Of a DNA stretch of 64,000 bases, positions 1 through 9,176 are shown one piece after another. Made by a program: the position numbers and the translations under genes. This DNA is from Planctomycetota bacterium (lineage in GTDB: Bacteria > Planctomycetota > UBA1135 > UBA2386). Within the stretch, counting starts at the first letter, position 1; every line of letters starts with the position of its first letter. Location: positions 1 through 64,000 of the forward strand of contig JALORC010000021.1 in assembly GCA_025459175.1 (NCBI GenBank), read 5' to 3'. The notes under the pieces were generated by a model, which made no database searches, was not told where the DNA came from, and worked only from the letters and a program-made list of their open reading frames with translations.

Positions 1-531
1 CGCTACGGCTGCTTCGATGTCGATCGCGACGGTGACGTCGACGTGTTCGCGGCGACCGGGCTGTTGCTGAACAACGGCACCGGCCTCTTCACGTTCGCGC
101 CCGCGGGGCAGGTGGTCGCCGCCGGACTGCAGCTCGCCGCCGTGGCGGCCGACTACGACGGCGACGGCGATCTCGAGCTGCCTGGTCTGCCGAACTTCCT
201 GCACCATGTGCGCGCGCCGGCGCCGCCGGTGCTGGGCAGCAGCTACTCGGTCGAGCTGCACACCCGGCCAGGCGTCGCGACGTTGGGCGCGGTGTTCGGT
301 GCGTTCGGGCCTGGCTCGATCGCGCTCGGCCCGTGGGGCTCACTGCGGCTCGATCCGGCGTCCGCGATGATCGTCTTCGTCCAGTTCCTGACCCCGACTC
401 CGTCGACGGTGAGCTGGGCGTTGCCGAACGTTCCGTCGCTGGTCGGCACCAACCTGCACTACCAGGCCATCGTCGACGATCCGCGGGTCGGATTGGTCAG
501 CACCAACACGTTCCGCGACGTCGTGCAGTGA
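1..531 (+). CDS. FG-GAP/VCBS repeat secreted protein, C-terminal part (5' end outside window)
   Basis: Only the last 176 codons lie in the window; the frame is open from base 1. The first residues carry calcium-binding-like FG-GAP loops (DVDRDGDVDVF, then DYDGDGDLEL), as in beta-propellers of exported planctomycete proteins. From about residue 60 a glycine- and proline-rich beta-type region of roughly 110 residues runs to the stop; a similar tail ends other secreted proteins in this window. Likely exported or surface-bound, but the signal peptide is not visible. It converges on the SUKH gene with 21 bases between the stops. Confidence 0.85.
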   Translation, partial: RYGCFDVDRDGDVDVFAATGLLLNNGTGLFTFAPAGQVVAAGLQLAAVAADYDGDGDLELPGLPNFLHHVRAPAPPVLGSSYSVELHTRPGVATLGAVFGAFGPGSIALGPWGSLRLDPASAMIVFVQFLTPTPSTVSWALPNVPSLVGTNLHYQAIVDDPRVGLVSTNTFRDVVQ

Positions 532-552
532 CGGCGCCGGACCCGCGTTCCG

Positions 553-1515
553 TCACCAGCGGTTGAGGCGCACCAGCTCGGTCACCGCGGGCATGGCTCG
601 CAACCTCTCGATCAGCTGCGCCATCGGCCGCCCGTGATCGAACCACGCATCGGCGATCTCGAGCACCAGCACGAGCTCCGGTGCAGCCTGGAACAAGAAC
701 GTGCCGCTCCGGCGGCGATTCGGCGAGCAGAGTGCGAACTGATGGCGTGTGCGTCCTTCCTGCTCCGCCCAGGCGCGCAGTTCGGCGAACGTGGTGCCGG
801 TCTGCTCCGCCTGTTGCCGCAGCGTGTCGTCGTCGAGCTCGAGCGGCACGGCGCCTACGTGCCAGACGTCGAAGTCGAAGTGGCCGTTGCGATCGTCGGT
901 GCGCGCTTCGAAGCGGGTGCCGAGCGCCTGCTGCATCGTCGCGACCAACTTGCCGTACGGCTCGGGGCTGACGAGGCCGAGGAACGTGCGTTCGGCGAAG
1001 TCGCCGCCCGGCTGCAGGGCCTCCAGCAGCGCCGCGAAGCTCGGCAGGCGCGGGCCGATCTCGCCGTGGCCGAGCAGGTCGCCGGCGTCGTCGCCGAGGA
1101 ACACGACCTCGGGCTCGGTGCGCGGCTCGGCCTGCCGGTAGCCGTAGTCGAAGCACGCGCACGAGTGACCGTCGAGGCCGGAGAACAGCACCAGCCGTTC
1201 GGGATGGAACGGTGCGTGCTGCCTGGCGCAGTCCGCGAGCTCCTCGTCGCTGGCGGTCGCCAGCAGGTAGTCGCGGAAGTTCACCAGGTGGCCGGGCCTG
1301 CCGATCTCGCTGAAGTGGCTCACCGAGAGGTCGCTGCCCGGCAGCTCGGACCAACGGATCTCGCCGCCGTTCTGCAGCCGCAGCAGCTCGCGGTATGCAC
1401 GCGGCAGGCGGAAGCCGATGCTGGCTTCGTGGGCAGCGAGTTCGGTCTCGGTACGACCGCGCGATCGTTCGTCGAAGGCGTCACAGGGTTGGATCCAGAA
1501 GTTCGGCTTCGGCAT
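553..1515 (-). CDS. SMI1/KNR4 (SUKH) family protein
   Basis: A 320-residue protein. The N-terminal half (about residues 15-170) has the SUKH pattern: a helix with GFRLPRAYRELLRLQNGG at 34-51, then GLDGHSCACFDYGY near 113-126 and a beta strand VVFLGDD. SUKH proteins are commonly immunity proteins of polymorphic toxin systems, but many are stand-alone with unknown roles. The C-terminal half (about 180-320) is not recognised. No toxin gene is adjacent, so an immunity role is not supported here. No signal peptide is seen, so it is probably cytoplasmic. Confidence 0.75.
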   Translation of the reverse strand: MPKPNFWIQPCDAFDERSRGRTETELAAHEASIGFRLPRAYRELLRLQNGGEIRWSELPGSDLSVSHFSEIGRPGHLVNFRDYLLATASDEELADCARQHAPFHPERLVLFSGLDGHSCACFDYGYRQAEPRTEPEVVFLGDDAGDLLGHGEIGPRLPSFAALLEALQPGGDFAERTFLGLVSPEPYGKLVATMQQALGTRFEARTDDRNGHFDFDVWHVGAVPLELDDDTLRQQAEQTGTTFAELRAWAEQEGRTRHQFALCSPNRRRSGTFLFQAAPELVLVLEIADAWFDHGRPMAQLIERLRAMPAVTELVRLNRW

Positions 1516-1624
1516 GCGGGCGAGGTGGTGGCTGGCGACGGCATGCTACTTCGCCATCGGGGCCAGCTCAGCGGACTCGGGCGATCTCCAGTGTTGCCGG
1601 TGGCTTGCCCGATGCAGGCTGAGG

Positions 1625-2551
1625 ATGTCACCTGTCGAGCCGGAACGCAGAGTGGTGCGCGCGATCGCCGCGATCGCCGCGGCTGCAGTCGTCGCCGCGG
1701 CGCTGGTGCTGGTCGCGGTGCCGTGGTGGCGAGCCGCGGCGCGATGTCCGCACCGCGGCCCGCCGGTCGTCCAGACCTTGCGCATCGACGGCGCCTGCGA
1801 ACTGCGTGGCGAGGTGATCGACGTCGACGGCAACGCCGTGGCCGGTGCCGTCGTGGTGTTCGCCGATGCGATCGGCGAGGTCCGCGCGGTGACGGCCGCT
1901 GACGGCAGCTACCGCATGACGCGACATCCATCGGGCCGCACGCGGGTCGATGTCGACGCCGATGGCCGGCCGCCGCTGCGTCTGCGCGAGGTGCGCATCG
2001 TCGACCCGATGGTGCTCGCGCTCGGTTGCCCGGCCGAGATGTTCGACGAGGTGGGGATCTCCAGTCCGGTCCATGCAGGGCCGTCGGTGCCGCGGCTACT
2101 CCACCTGAGGACCGAACTGCCGCCCGACGAAGGGCCGGTCGTCGCGACCGTGGTGATCGGTGGCCGCGGTGTCGCGCACGAAGTGGTCACGCCGGTGGCG
2201 GGAGTGCTCGAGATCTCGCTGCCGGCGCACGGCGAACTCGAACTCGCGACCAAGACGCTGCGTCAGCACTGCACGTGGATCTCCCTGGACCCTGCCGCGT
2301 TGACTGCCCGCACGCTGCAGACCGGTTGCGTGCTGGACCGCCACGGGCGCCCGGTGCCGGGGGCCGTGGTGAAGTTGGATCTCGATGGCGCGATCGTGCC
2401 GTGGGCCCCGCTGGCGTTCACCGACCGAGCGGGTCGCTTCTGCATCGCGGTGTGCGAGCACCGCCATCGACTGACGGCGCGGCATCCGAAGGCCGGGGTC
2501 GGTGGCGAGTGGCTCGCGAACGCCGAGCACTGCCACCTCGTCGTGCAGTAG
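1625..2551 (+). CDS. Membrane-anchored protein with carboxypeptidase-regulatory-like domains
   Basis: 308 residues from the ATG at 1625. The frame is open further upstream (ATG at 1418), but that part overlaps the start of the divergent SUKH gene and lacks family features. Residues about 10-33 form one transmembrane helix rich in Ala and Val, preceded by arginines, so the rest should lie outside the cytoplasmic membrane. Two beta-sandwich modules carry the CarboxypepD_reg signature: GEVIDVDGNAVAGAVVVF (about 60-77) and TGCVLDRHGRPVPGAVVKLD near the C-terminus. No catalytic domain is seen. The architecture matches the outer half of the two sigma factor fusions at 36.8-42.9 kb without the sigma part. 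Confidence 0.65.
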   Translation: MSPVEPERRVVRAIAAIAAAAVVAAALVLVAVPWWRAAARCPHRGPPVVQTLRIDGACELRGEVIDVDGNAVAGAVVVFADAIGEVRAVTAADGSYRMTRHPSGRTRVDVDADGRPPLRLREVRIVDPMVLALGCPAEMFDEVGISSPVHAGPSVPRLLHLRTELPPDEGPVVATVVIGGRGVAHEVVTPVAGVLEISLPAHGELELATKTLRQHCTWISLDPAALTARTLQTGCVLDRHGRPVPGAVVKLDLDGAIVPWAPLAFTDRAGRFCIAVCEHRHRLTARHPKAGVGGEWLANAEHCHLVVQ

Positions 2552-2579
2552 GCAGTGAGGTCGGATCGGCGAGGCCTGC

Positions 2580-3569
2580 TCAGCGGACCCGGGCCTGCAG
2601 CGGCACCTGCACCTCGGTCTGGCCATCCGCGACCTGCACCGTCACCTCCAGCGAACCGAAGTCCGACCCGAACGACAAGGGTGGTTCGATGTTGTCGAGT
2701 CGCGCTCGCAGCCGGTAGCTGCCCGGCGGCAGGCGCTGCGGGAACGAGAACGTGCCGTCCCGTTCGTGGGTGATGGCGAGCGCGGTGTCGTTGCCGCCGT
2801 TCGCGGGGTGAAGTTCGAGTCGGTAGCGATTCCGGCCGCGGTCGGCGATGCGGCCCGAGATTCGCGCGCCGCGTTGCAGCACCAGCCGGCCGAGATCGCG
2901 ACACTCGCCGTCGACATGCAGCGGCGGTGCCGAGGCTTCGGTCGGGCACCACTCGGGATGCCCGACGCGGATCCGGTAGCTGCCGAGCGCCAGGTGAGGC
3001 AGCGTGAAGCGGCCCTGCGCGTCCGTGGTCGCCTGCGCCCGCGAGAGGCGCGGCAGGCGCACCCGTGCGGTCAGGTCGATGGCGCCGCCGTTCGAGTTGC
3101 TGCCCGCGTCGTCGCTGGTCACCGTCGCCGCCGCGATCGGCGCACCGCGGTCGTCGAGGACCGTGCCGGTCAGCGTCGCGCCGCGCGGCAGCGCCAACTC
3201 GACGCGCATCGGCTCGGCGCCGAGTTCGACCGGTGGTGAGATCGTGCGTGCGTGGTCGTCGACCTCGAGCACGAACACGAATCGGCCGCGCGGCAGGTCG
3301 TGGAGGACGAGGTGGCCGTGGGTGAGGTCGGTCGCGGTGAAGCGAAGCGGTCGCGCCTCCGCGGTCGGCACCGGCAGCAAGTCGTAACCGTCGAGCCGGG
3401 CCAGCTGCACCGTGCCGGCGCGTGGGTGGCCGTCGTGGGTGACCAGCTCGAGTCGGGCCGTGGCGCGGTCGGTGGCCGTGGGCGCGGTGGCGTCTGGTGG
3501 TGGGGCGCTGCGGCAGGCGGCGAAGCCGATCGCAAGGCCGAGCATCAGGAGCGGGAGTGGGATGGGCAT
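2580..3569 (-). CDS. Lipoprotein with carboxypeptidase-regulatory-like repeats
   Basis: 329 residues. A hydrophobic leader ends in a lipobox (IGFAAC, Cys19), so it should be lipid-anchored. The mature part contains repeated beta-sandwich modules with the CarboxypepD_reg pattern, for example LTGTVLDDRGAPIAAATVTS, and a further module after RISGRIADRGRNRYRL. Each is followed by a strand such as TTDAQGRFTLPHLALGSYRIRV (shown here as the family pattern G-R-F-x-L-P). It converges on the membrane-anchored relative at 1625-2551, with 28 bases between stops. No enzymatic domain is seen; binding or surface assembly is a guess. Confidence 0.7.
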   Translation of the reverse strand: MPIPLPLLMLGLAIGFAACRSAPPPDATAPTATDRATARLELVTHDGHPRAGTVQLARLDGYDLLPVPTAEARPLRFTATDLTHGHLVLHDLPRGRFVFVLEVDDHARTISPPVELGAEPMRVELALPRGATLTGTVLDDRGAPIAAATVTSDDAGSNSNGGAIDLTARVRLPRLSRAQATTDAQGRFTLPHLALGSYRIRVGHPEWCPTEASAPPLHVDGECRDLGRLVLQRGARISGRIADRGRNRYRLELHPANGGNDTALAITHERDGTFSFPQRLPPGSYRLRARLDNIEPPLSFGSDFGSLEVTVQVADGQTEVQVPLQARVR

Positions 3570-3738
3570 CGGGACCGGAGCCGGGGCGCCGGCTTGCGAC
3601 GGAGCGCCACGGATTTCCTTCCCGAGCCCGGTGGCGTCGTGTGCTCTGTGGAAGCGAAGGAACGCTCGGTGCCGCGGTTCTGCCTACGCGAGGTCGAGGC
3701 GTTCTTGCGTTGCGGGGTGCAGGCGCTCGCAGCGCCGA

Positions 3739-3969
3739 TCAGCCTTCGTACTTGAACGACAGGCTGACGCGCGCGCGGAAAGCGACGACCTTGCCGTTCT
3801 CGACCTTGCAGTCAAGCTTGCCGACTTCGGCGACCCGCAGGTCGCGCAGCGTCTTCGCCGCGGTCTCGATCGCGGTCTTCGCCGCGTCCTCCCACGAGAC
3901 GGTGCTGGTGCCGATGATCTCCGTGACGCGGTAGACACCGCTGCTGCTGCTCGTGCTCTTCTTTGCCAT
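3739..3969 (-). CDS. Dodecin family flavin-binding protein
   Basis: 76 residues from the ATG at 3969, which has a good ribosome binding site; a longer frame to 4086 has none. The sequence follows the dodecin pattern: VYRVTEIIGTS, then SWEDAAKTAI with the flavin-stacking Trp26, then a strand ending SLSFKYEG. Dodecins assemble into hollow dodecamers that bind riboflavin, FMN or FAD and buffer free flavin in the cytoplasm. A Ser-rich stretch follows the start codon. It stands alone between two exported-protein genes. Confidence 0.93.
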   Translation of the reverse strand: MAKKSTSSSSGVYRVTEIIGTSTVSWEDAAKTAIETAAKTLRDLRVAEVGKLDCKVENGKVVAFRARVSLSFKYEG

Positions 3970-3975
3970 TTGGTG

Positions 3976-3981
3976 CTCCTT
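3976..3981 (-). promoter_or_regulatory. Ribosome binding site of the dodecin gene
   Basis: On the minus strand this reads AAGGAG, six bases before the ATG at 3969. It decides the short start over the in-frame upstream ATG at 4086. Clear Shine-Dalgarno sequences are uncommon among the genes of this window. Confidence 0.8.
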
Positions 3982-4206
3982 CGGGGAGTGGGAGGCTCGG
4001 CGAAAGCCGGGCCTCTCCGGCGGCGCAGCATAGGCGGGCGCGCGGGCAATGGCACGCAACGGGATCGCGGCGAACGCGGGCGACACGCGAACATCGAGCG
4101 AACGGGGACGAGCGCGACTCGCCCCGCGCGTCGTGGTCCTGTGCCAGCGAGAGCCGACGCAGGATGCGCGCGTGCTGCTGGTCCTGCGGGCCGCGCGGAA
4201 CGCGGG

Positions 4207-5517
4207 TCAGCGCGCTCCGGCTGCGGGAGCCTCGGCTGCGCGCGCGTCGACCGGCCGCCACGTGCGCAGATCGTCGCAGCCGACCACGGGCAGCGCGAAG
4301 GCCGCGCACGCGGGCCAGGCTTCGGTGTCACAGCCGGCGAACACGAGGGCCATGCGGCGACGCCGCAGCGGCGTGCAGACGCTGTCTGGCTGGCGCGTCC
4401 ACAGGCCGAGCCGCAGCCCGCCTTCGTGCGCATGGTCGACGTGGCGATGCAGCACGAACGCGTCGATGCCGGGCTCGCGTTGCACCAGCGCCCACGCCAG
4501 CGCGAACGCCGCGGCCTGGTCGCGTTCGCCGTGCTCGCCGTCGGCGCAGTGGAAGCCCTGCTCGCTGAGGATCACGCGCCGCGGCGCACCCTGCCACTGC
4601 AGTTCCGGCCGCGCGAGGTGGCGCAGCAGAACCGGCAGGTTGCGGAACGTCACGCGCGCGGCGTCGTCGCGGTCGGGGGCGCTGCGATCGCGCCAGAAAC
4701 GGCACTCGAACAGGTTCTCGGGGTACGGGTGGAAGGCGACGTGCCAGTCGAAGTCGCCGTCCTGCCGAACGCGCGCGGCGAACGCGTCGAGCAGTGCTCG
4801 CCCCGGTGTCGCCTGCCGTTCGTCGCCGGCGTCGTAGCGCACGTTCCAGTGGTGCTCGATCGACACGAAGACGCGACCGTGCCGGCTCTCGCTGCGCACG
4901 CCGCGGTGCACGCAGCGCACCGCCGTCGCGTAGGCGGCGACGACATCGGCTGGCTCGGCGCGGCCGAGGTGGTACCACCACCAGTGCGAGTTCACTTCGT
5001 TGCCGACGATCCAGTTCCAGATGCGGCCGTGCGGGGCATCGCCGCCGTAGCGCGCCGCCAGCATCGCGCTCGCCGCGGTCAGCCAGGCGCGGCCGTCGGC
5101 CGTGTCGGTCGCGAACGCGGCGATGCCGTTCGGCGCCTTGCCGCGGCAACCGCCGTGCACGACCAGCCGATCGCGCGCCGGATCGTGGGTCTGGATCGCC
5201 AGCAGGATCGCGGTGACCAGCACACCGGCGCGCGCGAGCGGTGCGACCTGGGCGTCGAGTGCATGCAGCGGGGCGGTGCGGAACCAGAACGTGCGACCGT
5301 CGTGCACGAATGCGACGGCGTCATCGCCGCCGTCGACGTCGGCCAGTGCGCCCAGGTCGACGTTCACCGCGGCGTGTGCGATGCCGAGGGCCAGCGCGTC
5401 GTCGACCATCTGCACCTGCAGTCCCTTCTTGCTGCGTGGCGTCGGATACGGTGTCGCATCCTGGGCCGGCGACGCGAAGACCAGCAGCAGGACCAGCGAC
5501 ACGGAGCGGAGGAGCAT
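4207..5517 (-). CDS. DUF5722-like secreted glycosidase-type TIM-barrel protein
   Basis: 436 residues from the ATG at 5517, chosen because it begins a signal peptide (residues 1-19, ending ASPAQ). The body resembles DUF5722 proteins: KGLQVQMVDDALALGIAHAA near 31-50 and WNWIVGNEVNSHWWW at 167-181. Asn173-Glu174 and Glu319 (VILSEQGFH) sit where clan GH-A glycosidases place the acid/base (after an Asn) and the nucleophile. This suggests a secreted carbohydrate-active enzyme; substrate unknown. The glycosidase reading is inference; the family name rests on memory of the motif. Confidence 0.65.
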   Translation of the reverse strand: MLLRSVSLVLLLVFASPAQDATPYPTPRSKKGLQVQMVDDALALGIAHAAVNVDLGALADVDGGDDAVAFVHDGRTFWFRTAPLHALDAQVAPLARAGVLVTAILLAIQTHDPARDRLVVHGGCRGKAPNGIAAFATDTADGRAWLTAASAMLAARYGGDAPHGRIWNWIVGNEVNSHWWWYHLGRAEPADVVAAYATAVRCVHRGVRSESRHGRVFVSIEHHWNVRYDAGDERQATPGRALLDAFAARVRQDGDFDWHVAFHPYPENLFECRFWRDRSAPDRDDAARVTFRNLPVLLRHLARPELQWQGAPRRVILSEQGFHCADGEHGERDQAAAFALAWALVQREPGIDAFVLHRHVDHAHEGGLRLGLWTRQPDSVCTPLRRRRMALVFAGCDTEAWPACAAFALPVVGCDDLRTWRPVDARAAEAPAAGAR

Positions 5518-5951
5518 GGGGGCAGCTCGACGGGACGAAGTGTGGATCAACCGCTGACGCAGCGCGGCCGCCAGCGCGGCGATCATCCCGGATCATGGTG
5601 CCGCTGTCCCGCTGTCCCGGTGACTCGGCGGCACGGCGCCGGCAACGCGTCGGTCACCTCCTTGCCGGCGACCGGTTGCCGTTCCCGGGGCTCCGCCACC
5701 TGCGAAGCAGCGGGTACGCATCCGACGACGGCGGCCGGCGCCACGTCCACCGTCGCGGGGCCGATCCGCCCCACGCTGTAGCCACCCACCAGGTTGCCCG
5801 CACCGGCGGCGAGCAGCTGAACGGTGCCCGCGCCACGGCGACAGGGCGGGAGACTGGCGGTGTGTTCATGAGCGCAATACTGGCAGAACGGGCCCCAGAC
5901 GGGCTGTCGAGAGCGGCTTGCATCGCCGGCGGGTTCGTCGAGACTGCCGCG
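5518..5951. other. Intergenic region between divergent genes
   Basis: 434 bases between the starts of the DUF5722 gene (minus) and the ankyrin gene (plus). The ankyrin frame stays open across much of it, with possible earlier starts at 5869 (ATG), but no protein-family feature appears upstream of the signal peptide at 5952. No RNA gene, strong hairpin or repeat was recognised. It must hold the promoters of both genes. Confidence 0.5.
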
Positions 5952-7331
5952 ATGGCCACTCGGGCGAGCTGGGGCGTGGCGGCGATGGTCGCGATCGGGG
6001 CTCTGCGCGCCCAGCAGGTGGATCTGCGCACGGTGGTCTGCAATGACGACGCTGCGGCGCTCGCGCTGCTGCTGCGCGAACAGCCGGCGCTCCGCGCCCA
6101 CCGGCTCCCGGGCGGCTGGCCGTTGCTCAACCTGGCTGCCATCGAGGGCGCGATGGGTTGCGTGCGCGTGCTGCTGGCCGCCAAGGCGCCGGTCGATTCG
6201 ATCGACGAGCGTGGCAGAACGCCGGCGCAGTGGGCCGCCGAGCAGCGGCACACGGCGATCCTGCGTCTGTTGCGCGAGCACGGCGCGCGCACCGATCTCT
6301 GCATCGCCATGGCGTTGGACGATGTCGCGTGGGTGAAGCAGTGGCTGGCCGAGAACCTGACCGAGGTGCCCTGGGAGGCGCAGGTCACCGCGGCGGAGGT
6401 CGGCGCGACCGAGTCGCTGCGTCTGGTGCTGCCGCGGGCCGCGCCTCGGCCCGAGAACCCGTTCGAGGGGGCTTCGCGCCTCGTGTTCCATGCGGTGGCT
6501 CACGCCGACACGCTGGCGATGTTGCTCGACTCGGGCGAGCCGATCGATGCTTGCAGCGCAGGCAAGTTCGGTGGTTCGACCTTGCTGCACGACGCGGCTG
6601 CGTCGGATGCAGGGGCGAGCATCGATCTGTTGCTGGCGCGTGGCATGCAGGTGGATGTCCTGTGCCGGGACGGCAGCACGCCGCTGCAGATGGCGGTCTT
6701 CGCGGTGGCGATCCAGGCCACGCAGACGCTGATCGCCAAAGGGGCGTCGCTGCAGCGGGGGCCCGAGTTGCTGACCCTGGTGTGCAGCGAACTGGTGCCA
6801 GGCCGCGACGAGGGCGAGGGTCAGCGGCGTCGGCGGCTCGCACAAGTACTGCTCGACCACGGTGTGCCGTTGGATGTGTTCGCTGCGATCTCGCTCGACC
6901 GCCATGCCGATCTGCGCCGCTTGCTGGCTGCGGAGCCAGCGGCGGTGAACAGGAAGCGTCAGCAGCCCTGGCTGGTCCGCGCTGCGCGCTGCGCCGATGT
7001 CGAGGCCGTGCGCATCCTGCTCGACGCCGGGGCCGACGTCGCCGCGGCCGAGAAGGGCGGCTACACGGCGTTGCACTGGGCTGCGTTCCTCGGCGTGCCG
7101 GAGTGTGTCGAGCTGCTGCTCGCGCGCGGTGCGCCGGTGTCGCCGCCGGCCGGGAACGGCCTCACGCCGCTGCACGAGTCCGTGCGCTGCGGCCATCCGG
7201 CACTTGCCGCACGGCTGCTGCGCGCCGGTGCCGATCGCGAGGCGAAGGACCACGAGGGCAAACGCCCGCTCGACCACGCCGAGGCGGCCGAGCGCGCCGA
7301 GTTCGAAGCGGTGTTCGCGGCCCGCGACTGA
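5952..7331 (+). CDS. Secreted ankyrin repeat protein
   Basis: 459 residues from the ATG at 5952, selected because it starts a signal peptide (MATRASWGVAAMVAIGALRA). Ankyrin repeats occur at both ends: LLNLAAIEGAMGCVRVLLAA with DERGRTPAQWAAEQRHTAIL early on, and GYTALHWAAFLGVPECVELL followed by GLTPLHESVRCGHPALAARL near the C-terminus; the middle repeats are more diverged. Ankyrin arrays bind other proteins; the partner is unknown. An ankyrin array with an export signal suggests a periplasmic or surface role. Confidence 0.85.
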   Translation: MATRASWGVAAMVAIGALRAQQVDLRTVVCNDDAAALALLLREQPALRAHRLPGGWPLLNLAAIEGAMGCVRVLLAAKAPVDSIDERGRTPAQWAAEQRHTAILRLLREHGARTDLCIAMALDDVAWVKQWLAENLTEVPWEAQVTAAEVGATESLRLVLPRAAPRPENPFEGASRLVFHAVAHADTLAMLLDSGEPIDACSAGKFGGSTLLHDAAASDAGASIDLLLARGMQVDVLCRDGSTPLQMAVFAVAIQATQTLIAKGASLQRGPELLTLVCSELVPGRDEGEGQRRRRLAQVLLDHGVPLDVFAAISLDRHADLRRLLAAEPAAVNRKRQQPWLVRAARCADVEAVRILLDAGADVAAAEKGGYTALHWAAFLGVPECVELLLARGAPVSPPAGNGLTPLHESVRCGHPALAARLLRAGADREAKDHEGKRPLDHAEAAERAEFEAVFAARD

Positions 7332-7428
7332 CTCGGTGCCGCGGGGCGAGACGGCCACTGGAACGGCGCCGGCGCGGATCCCGAAGAGGGGCATCGACCC
7401 GCGCGTTCCGTCGCATACCTTGCGGCCG

Positions 7429-8334
7429 GTGCCAGCGCCGATCCCGTCCCATCCCGAAGCCCGCCGCGGGGCGCTCGCCGCCACCGGCTGCTACCTGCTG
7501 TGGGGCATCGTGCCGCTCTACTGGAGGCAGCTCGCCTCGATCGACGCCGTCGAGCTGATCGCACACCGGCACGTCTGGTCGCTGCTGGTGCTGCTGCTGG
7601 CGGTGTCGCTGCAGGGCGGCTTCGGCGCGATCGCGACCGTGCTGCGGTCGCCGCGCGGGGTGGTGTTGCATCTGCTCAGCGCCGCGCTGCTGACCGTCAA
7701 CTGGCTCGTCTACGTGCACGCCGTCAACACCGGCCGCGTCATCGAGTGCAGCCTCGGCTACTTCCTGGTGCCGCTCGTGAACGTGCTGGTCGGCCGCTTC
7801 GTGCTGCACGAACGCATGCGCGGTCTGCAATGGGCGGCGATCGCCTGCGCCGCGCTCGGCGTCGGCCTGCTGGTCGGCACGTTCGGCGAAGTGCCGCTGG
7901 TCGCGCTCGCGCTCGCCGCCAGCTGGGGCGCCTACAGCCTGATGCGCAAGCGCAGCGTGCTGCCGGCGCTGCCGGCGCTGTCGGTCGAGACCATGCTGTT
8001 GCTGCCGTTGGCGGTCGGTTGGCTGTTGTACTGTGAGCAGCAGGGGCGCGGCGCACTCGGGCGCGTCGACATGGGCATGCACCTGCTGCTGCTCAGTGCC
8101 GGCGTCGTCACCGCCGTGCCCTTGTTCCTGTTCGCCTACGGCGCGCAGCGCATCCGCTTGTCGACGCTCGGGCTGTTGCAGTATGTGTCGCCGAGCGTGC
8201 AGCTGCTGCTCGGCGTCGTGGTCTACGACGAACCGTTCCCGGTCGCGCGAGCGATCAGCTTCGCGTGGATCTGGGCCGGGCTCGCGCTCTACAGCGTCGA
8301 CGGACTGCTGCAGGCGCGGCGCCGCGGTGGCTAG
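7429..8334 (+). CDS. rarD: EamA/RarD family permease
   Basis: 301 residues from a GTG at 7429, close to the usual RarD length. Ten hydrophobic segments are visible. RarD hallmarks include GALAATGCYLLWGIVPLYWR at the start, ELIAHRHVWSLL after it, and FLFAYGAQRIRLSTLGLLQY near the end. Members are inner-membrane drug/metabolite transporters; the E. coli RarD substrate is not settled. Its stop overlaps the stop of the convergent methyltransferase by four bases. Confidence 0.85.
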   Translation: MPAPIPSHPEARRGALAATGCYLLWGIVPLYWRQLASIDAVELIAHRHVWSLLVLLLAVSLQGGFGAIATVLRSPRGVVLHLLSAALLTVNWLVYVHAVNTGRVIECSLGYFLVPLVNVLVGRFVLHERMRGLQWAAIACAALGVGLLVGTFGEVPLVALALAASWGAYSLMRKRSVLPALPALSVETMLLLPLAVGWLLYCEQQGRGALGRVDMGMHLLLLSAGVVTAVPLFLFAYGAQRIRLSTLGLLQYVSPSVQLLLGVVVYDEPFPVARAISFAWIWAGLALYSVDGLLQARRRGG

Positions 8335-9176
8335 CGTTCGGCGACCACGCCATAGGCATCGGGTCGCGCCTGCACGCGGCGGAAGCCGGCGCTGCGCAGG
8401 CGCTCCATGACGCCGTGGGTGATGCCGGCCCCGCTCTTGGTCGCCGGGTTGCCGATGTAGTGCGACAGCTTGCCGCCGGGTCGCAGCACCCGGTGCAGGC
8501 TGGTGTAGAACTCGAGGCCGTAGAGTTCGCCGGCTAGGCGCAGGCTCGGTGGATCGTGCAGGATCGCCCCGAAGTGACTGGCCGGCAGCGTCGACAGACC
8601 GTCGCGCACGTCCACTTCGTGCACCGTGATGTGGGGGGCGAACAGATCCTTCGACCACGGATTGGCCCTGGCGATCGCGATCGCGGTCGGGTCGCGGTCG
8701 AAGGTCACCACCTCGGTTGCCTCGCGGCCGAGCGCGATCGCCGTGTAGCCGAGGCCGGTCGCGGTGTCGAGCACCGGGCCCCGGCACGCCAGCAGCGGGG
8801 CGGCCTTGCGGCGGGTGTCCTCGCCCGGATCGATCTCCTCCATCCGGTGCATGTTGAAGCCCGCGACGATGGTCGTCGGCCAGCCGCGGGTCGGATACAG
8901 GCTGCGCATCCAGCCGGTGGTGGCCGAGAACTCGGCGATCGCCTGTTCCTGCCCGCCGTCGTCGATGCGGAAGCACTGCTGGGCGCGGGCCCGGATGCGG
9001 TCGAGGGTCTGCCAGCCGATGCGCGGACCGTGCGGGAACCGGATCCCGTCCGGGCCCAGCTCGACCTCGACCTGGGTCCGGCGCAGGTCGGCCGAGCCCT
9101 GGGTCCGCTCGAGTCCCCGTTCGCGCGCGGTCAGCAGGGGGCCGACCTCGAACGTGGACAGCGTGATGGTCGGCAT
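8331..9176 (-). CDS. SAM-dependent methyltransferase (COG2521-like)
   Basis: 281 residues. A Rossmann methyltransferase core is clear: motif I LDTATGLGYTAIA (136-148), an acidic SAM-ribose residue Asp160 in VVTFDRDPTAI, and motif IV ILHDPPS (206-212). NPWSKDL after motif II is typical of a family best known from archaea (COG2521). The N-terminal 100 residues appear to be an accessory domain. The Asp-Pro-Pro motif IV is often found in amino-group or RNA methyltransferases; the substrate is unknown. Confidence 0.8.
   Translation of the reverse strand: MPTITLSTFEVGPLLTARERGLERTQGSADLRRTQVEVELGPDGIRFPHGPRIGWQTLDRIRARAQQCFRIDDGGQEQAIAEFSATTGWMRSLYPTRGWPTTIVAGFNMHRMEEIDPGEDTRRKAAPLLACRGPVLDTATGLGYTAIALGREATEVVTFDRDPTAIAIARANPWSKDLFAPHITVHEVDVRDGLSTLPASHFGAILHDPPSLRLAGELYGLEFYTSLHRVLRPGGKLSHYIGNPATKSGAGITHGVMERLRSAGFRRVQARPDAYGVVAER

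Noticed and set aside
553..1515. Toxin-immunity system around the SUKH protein
   Set aside because: Neither neighbour has a toxin domain, a secretion motif of polymorphic toxins or a repeat region with cassettes.
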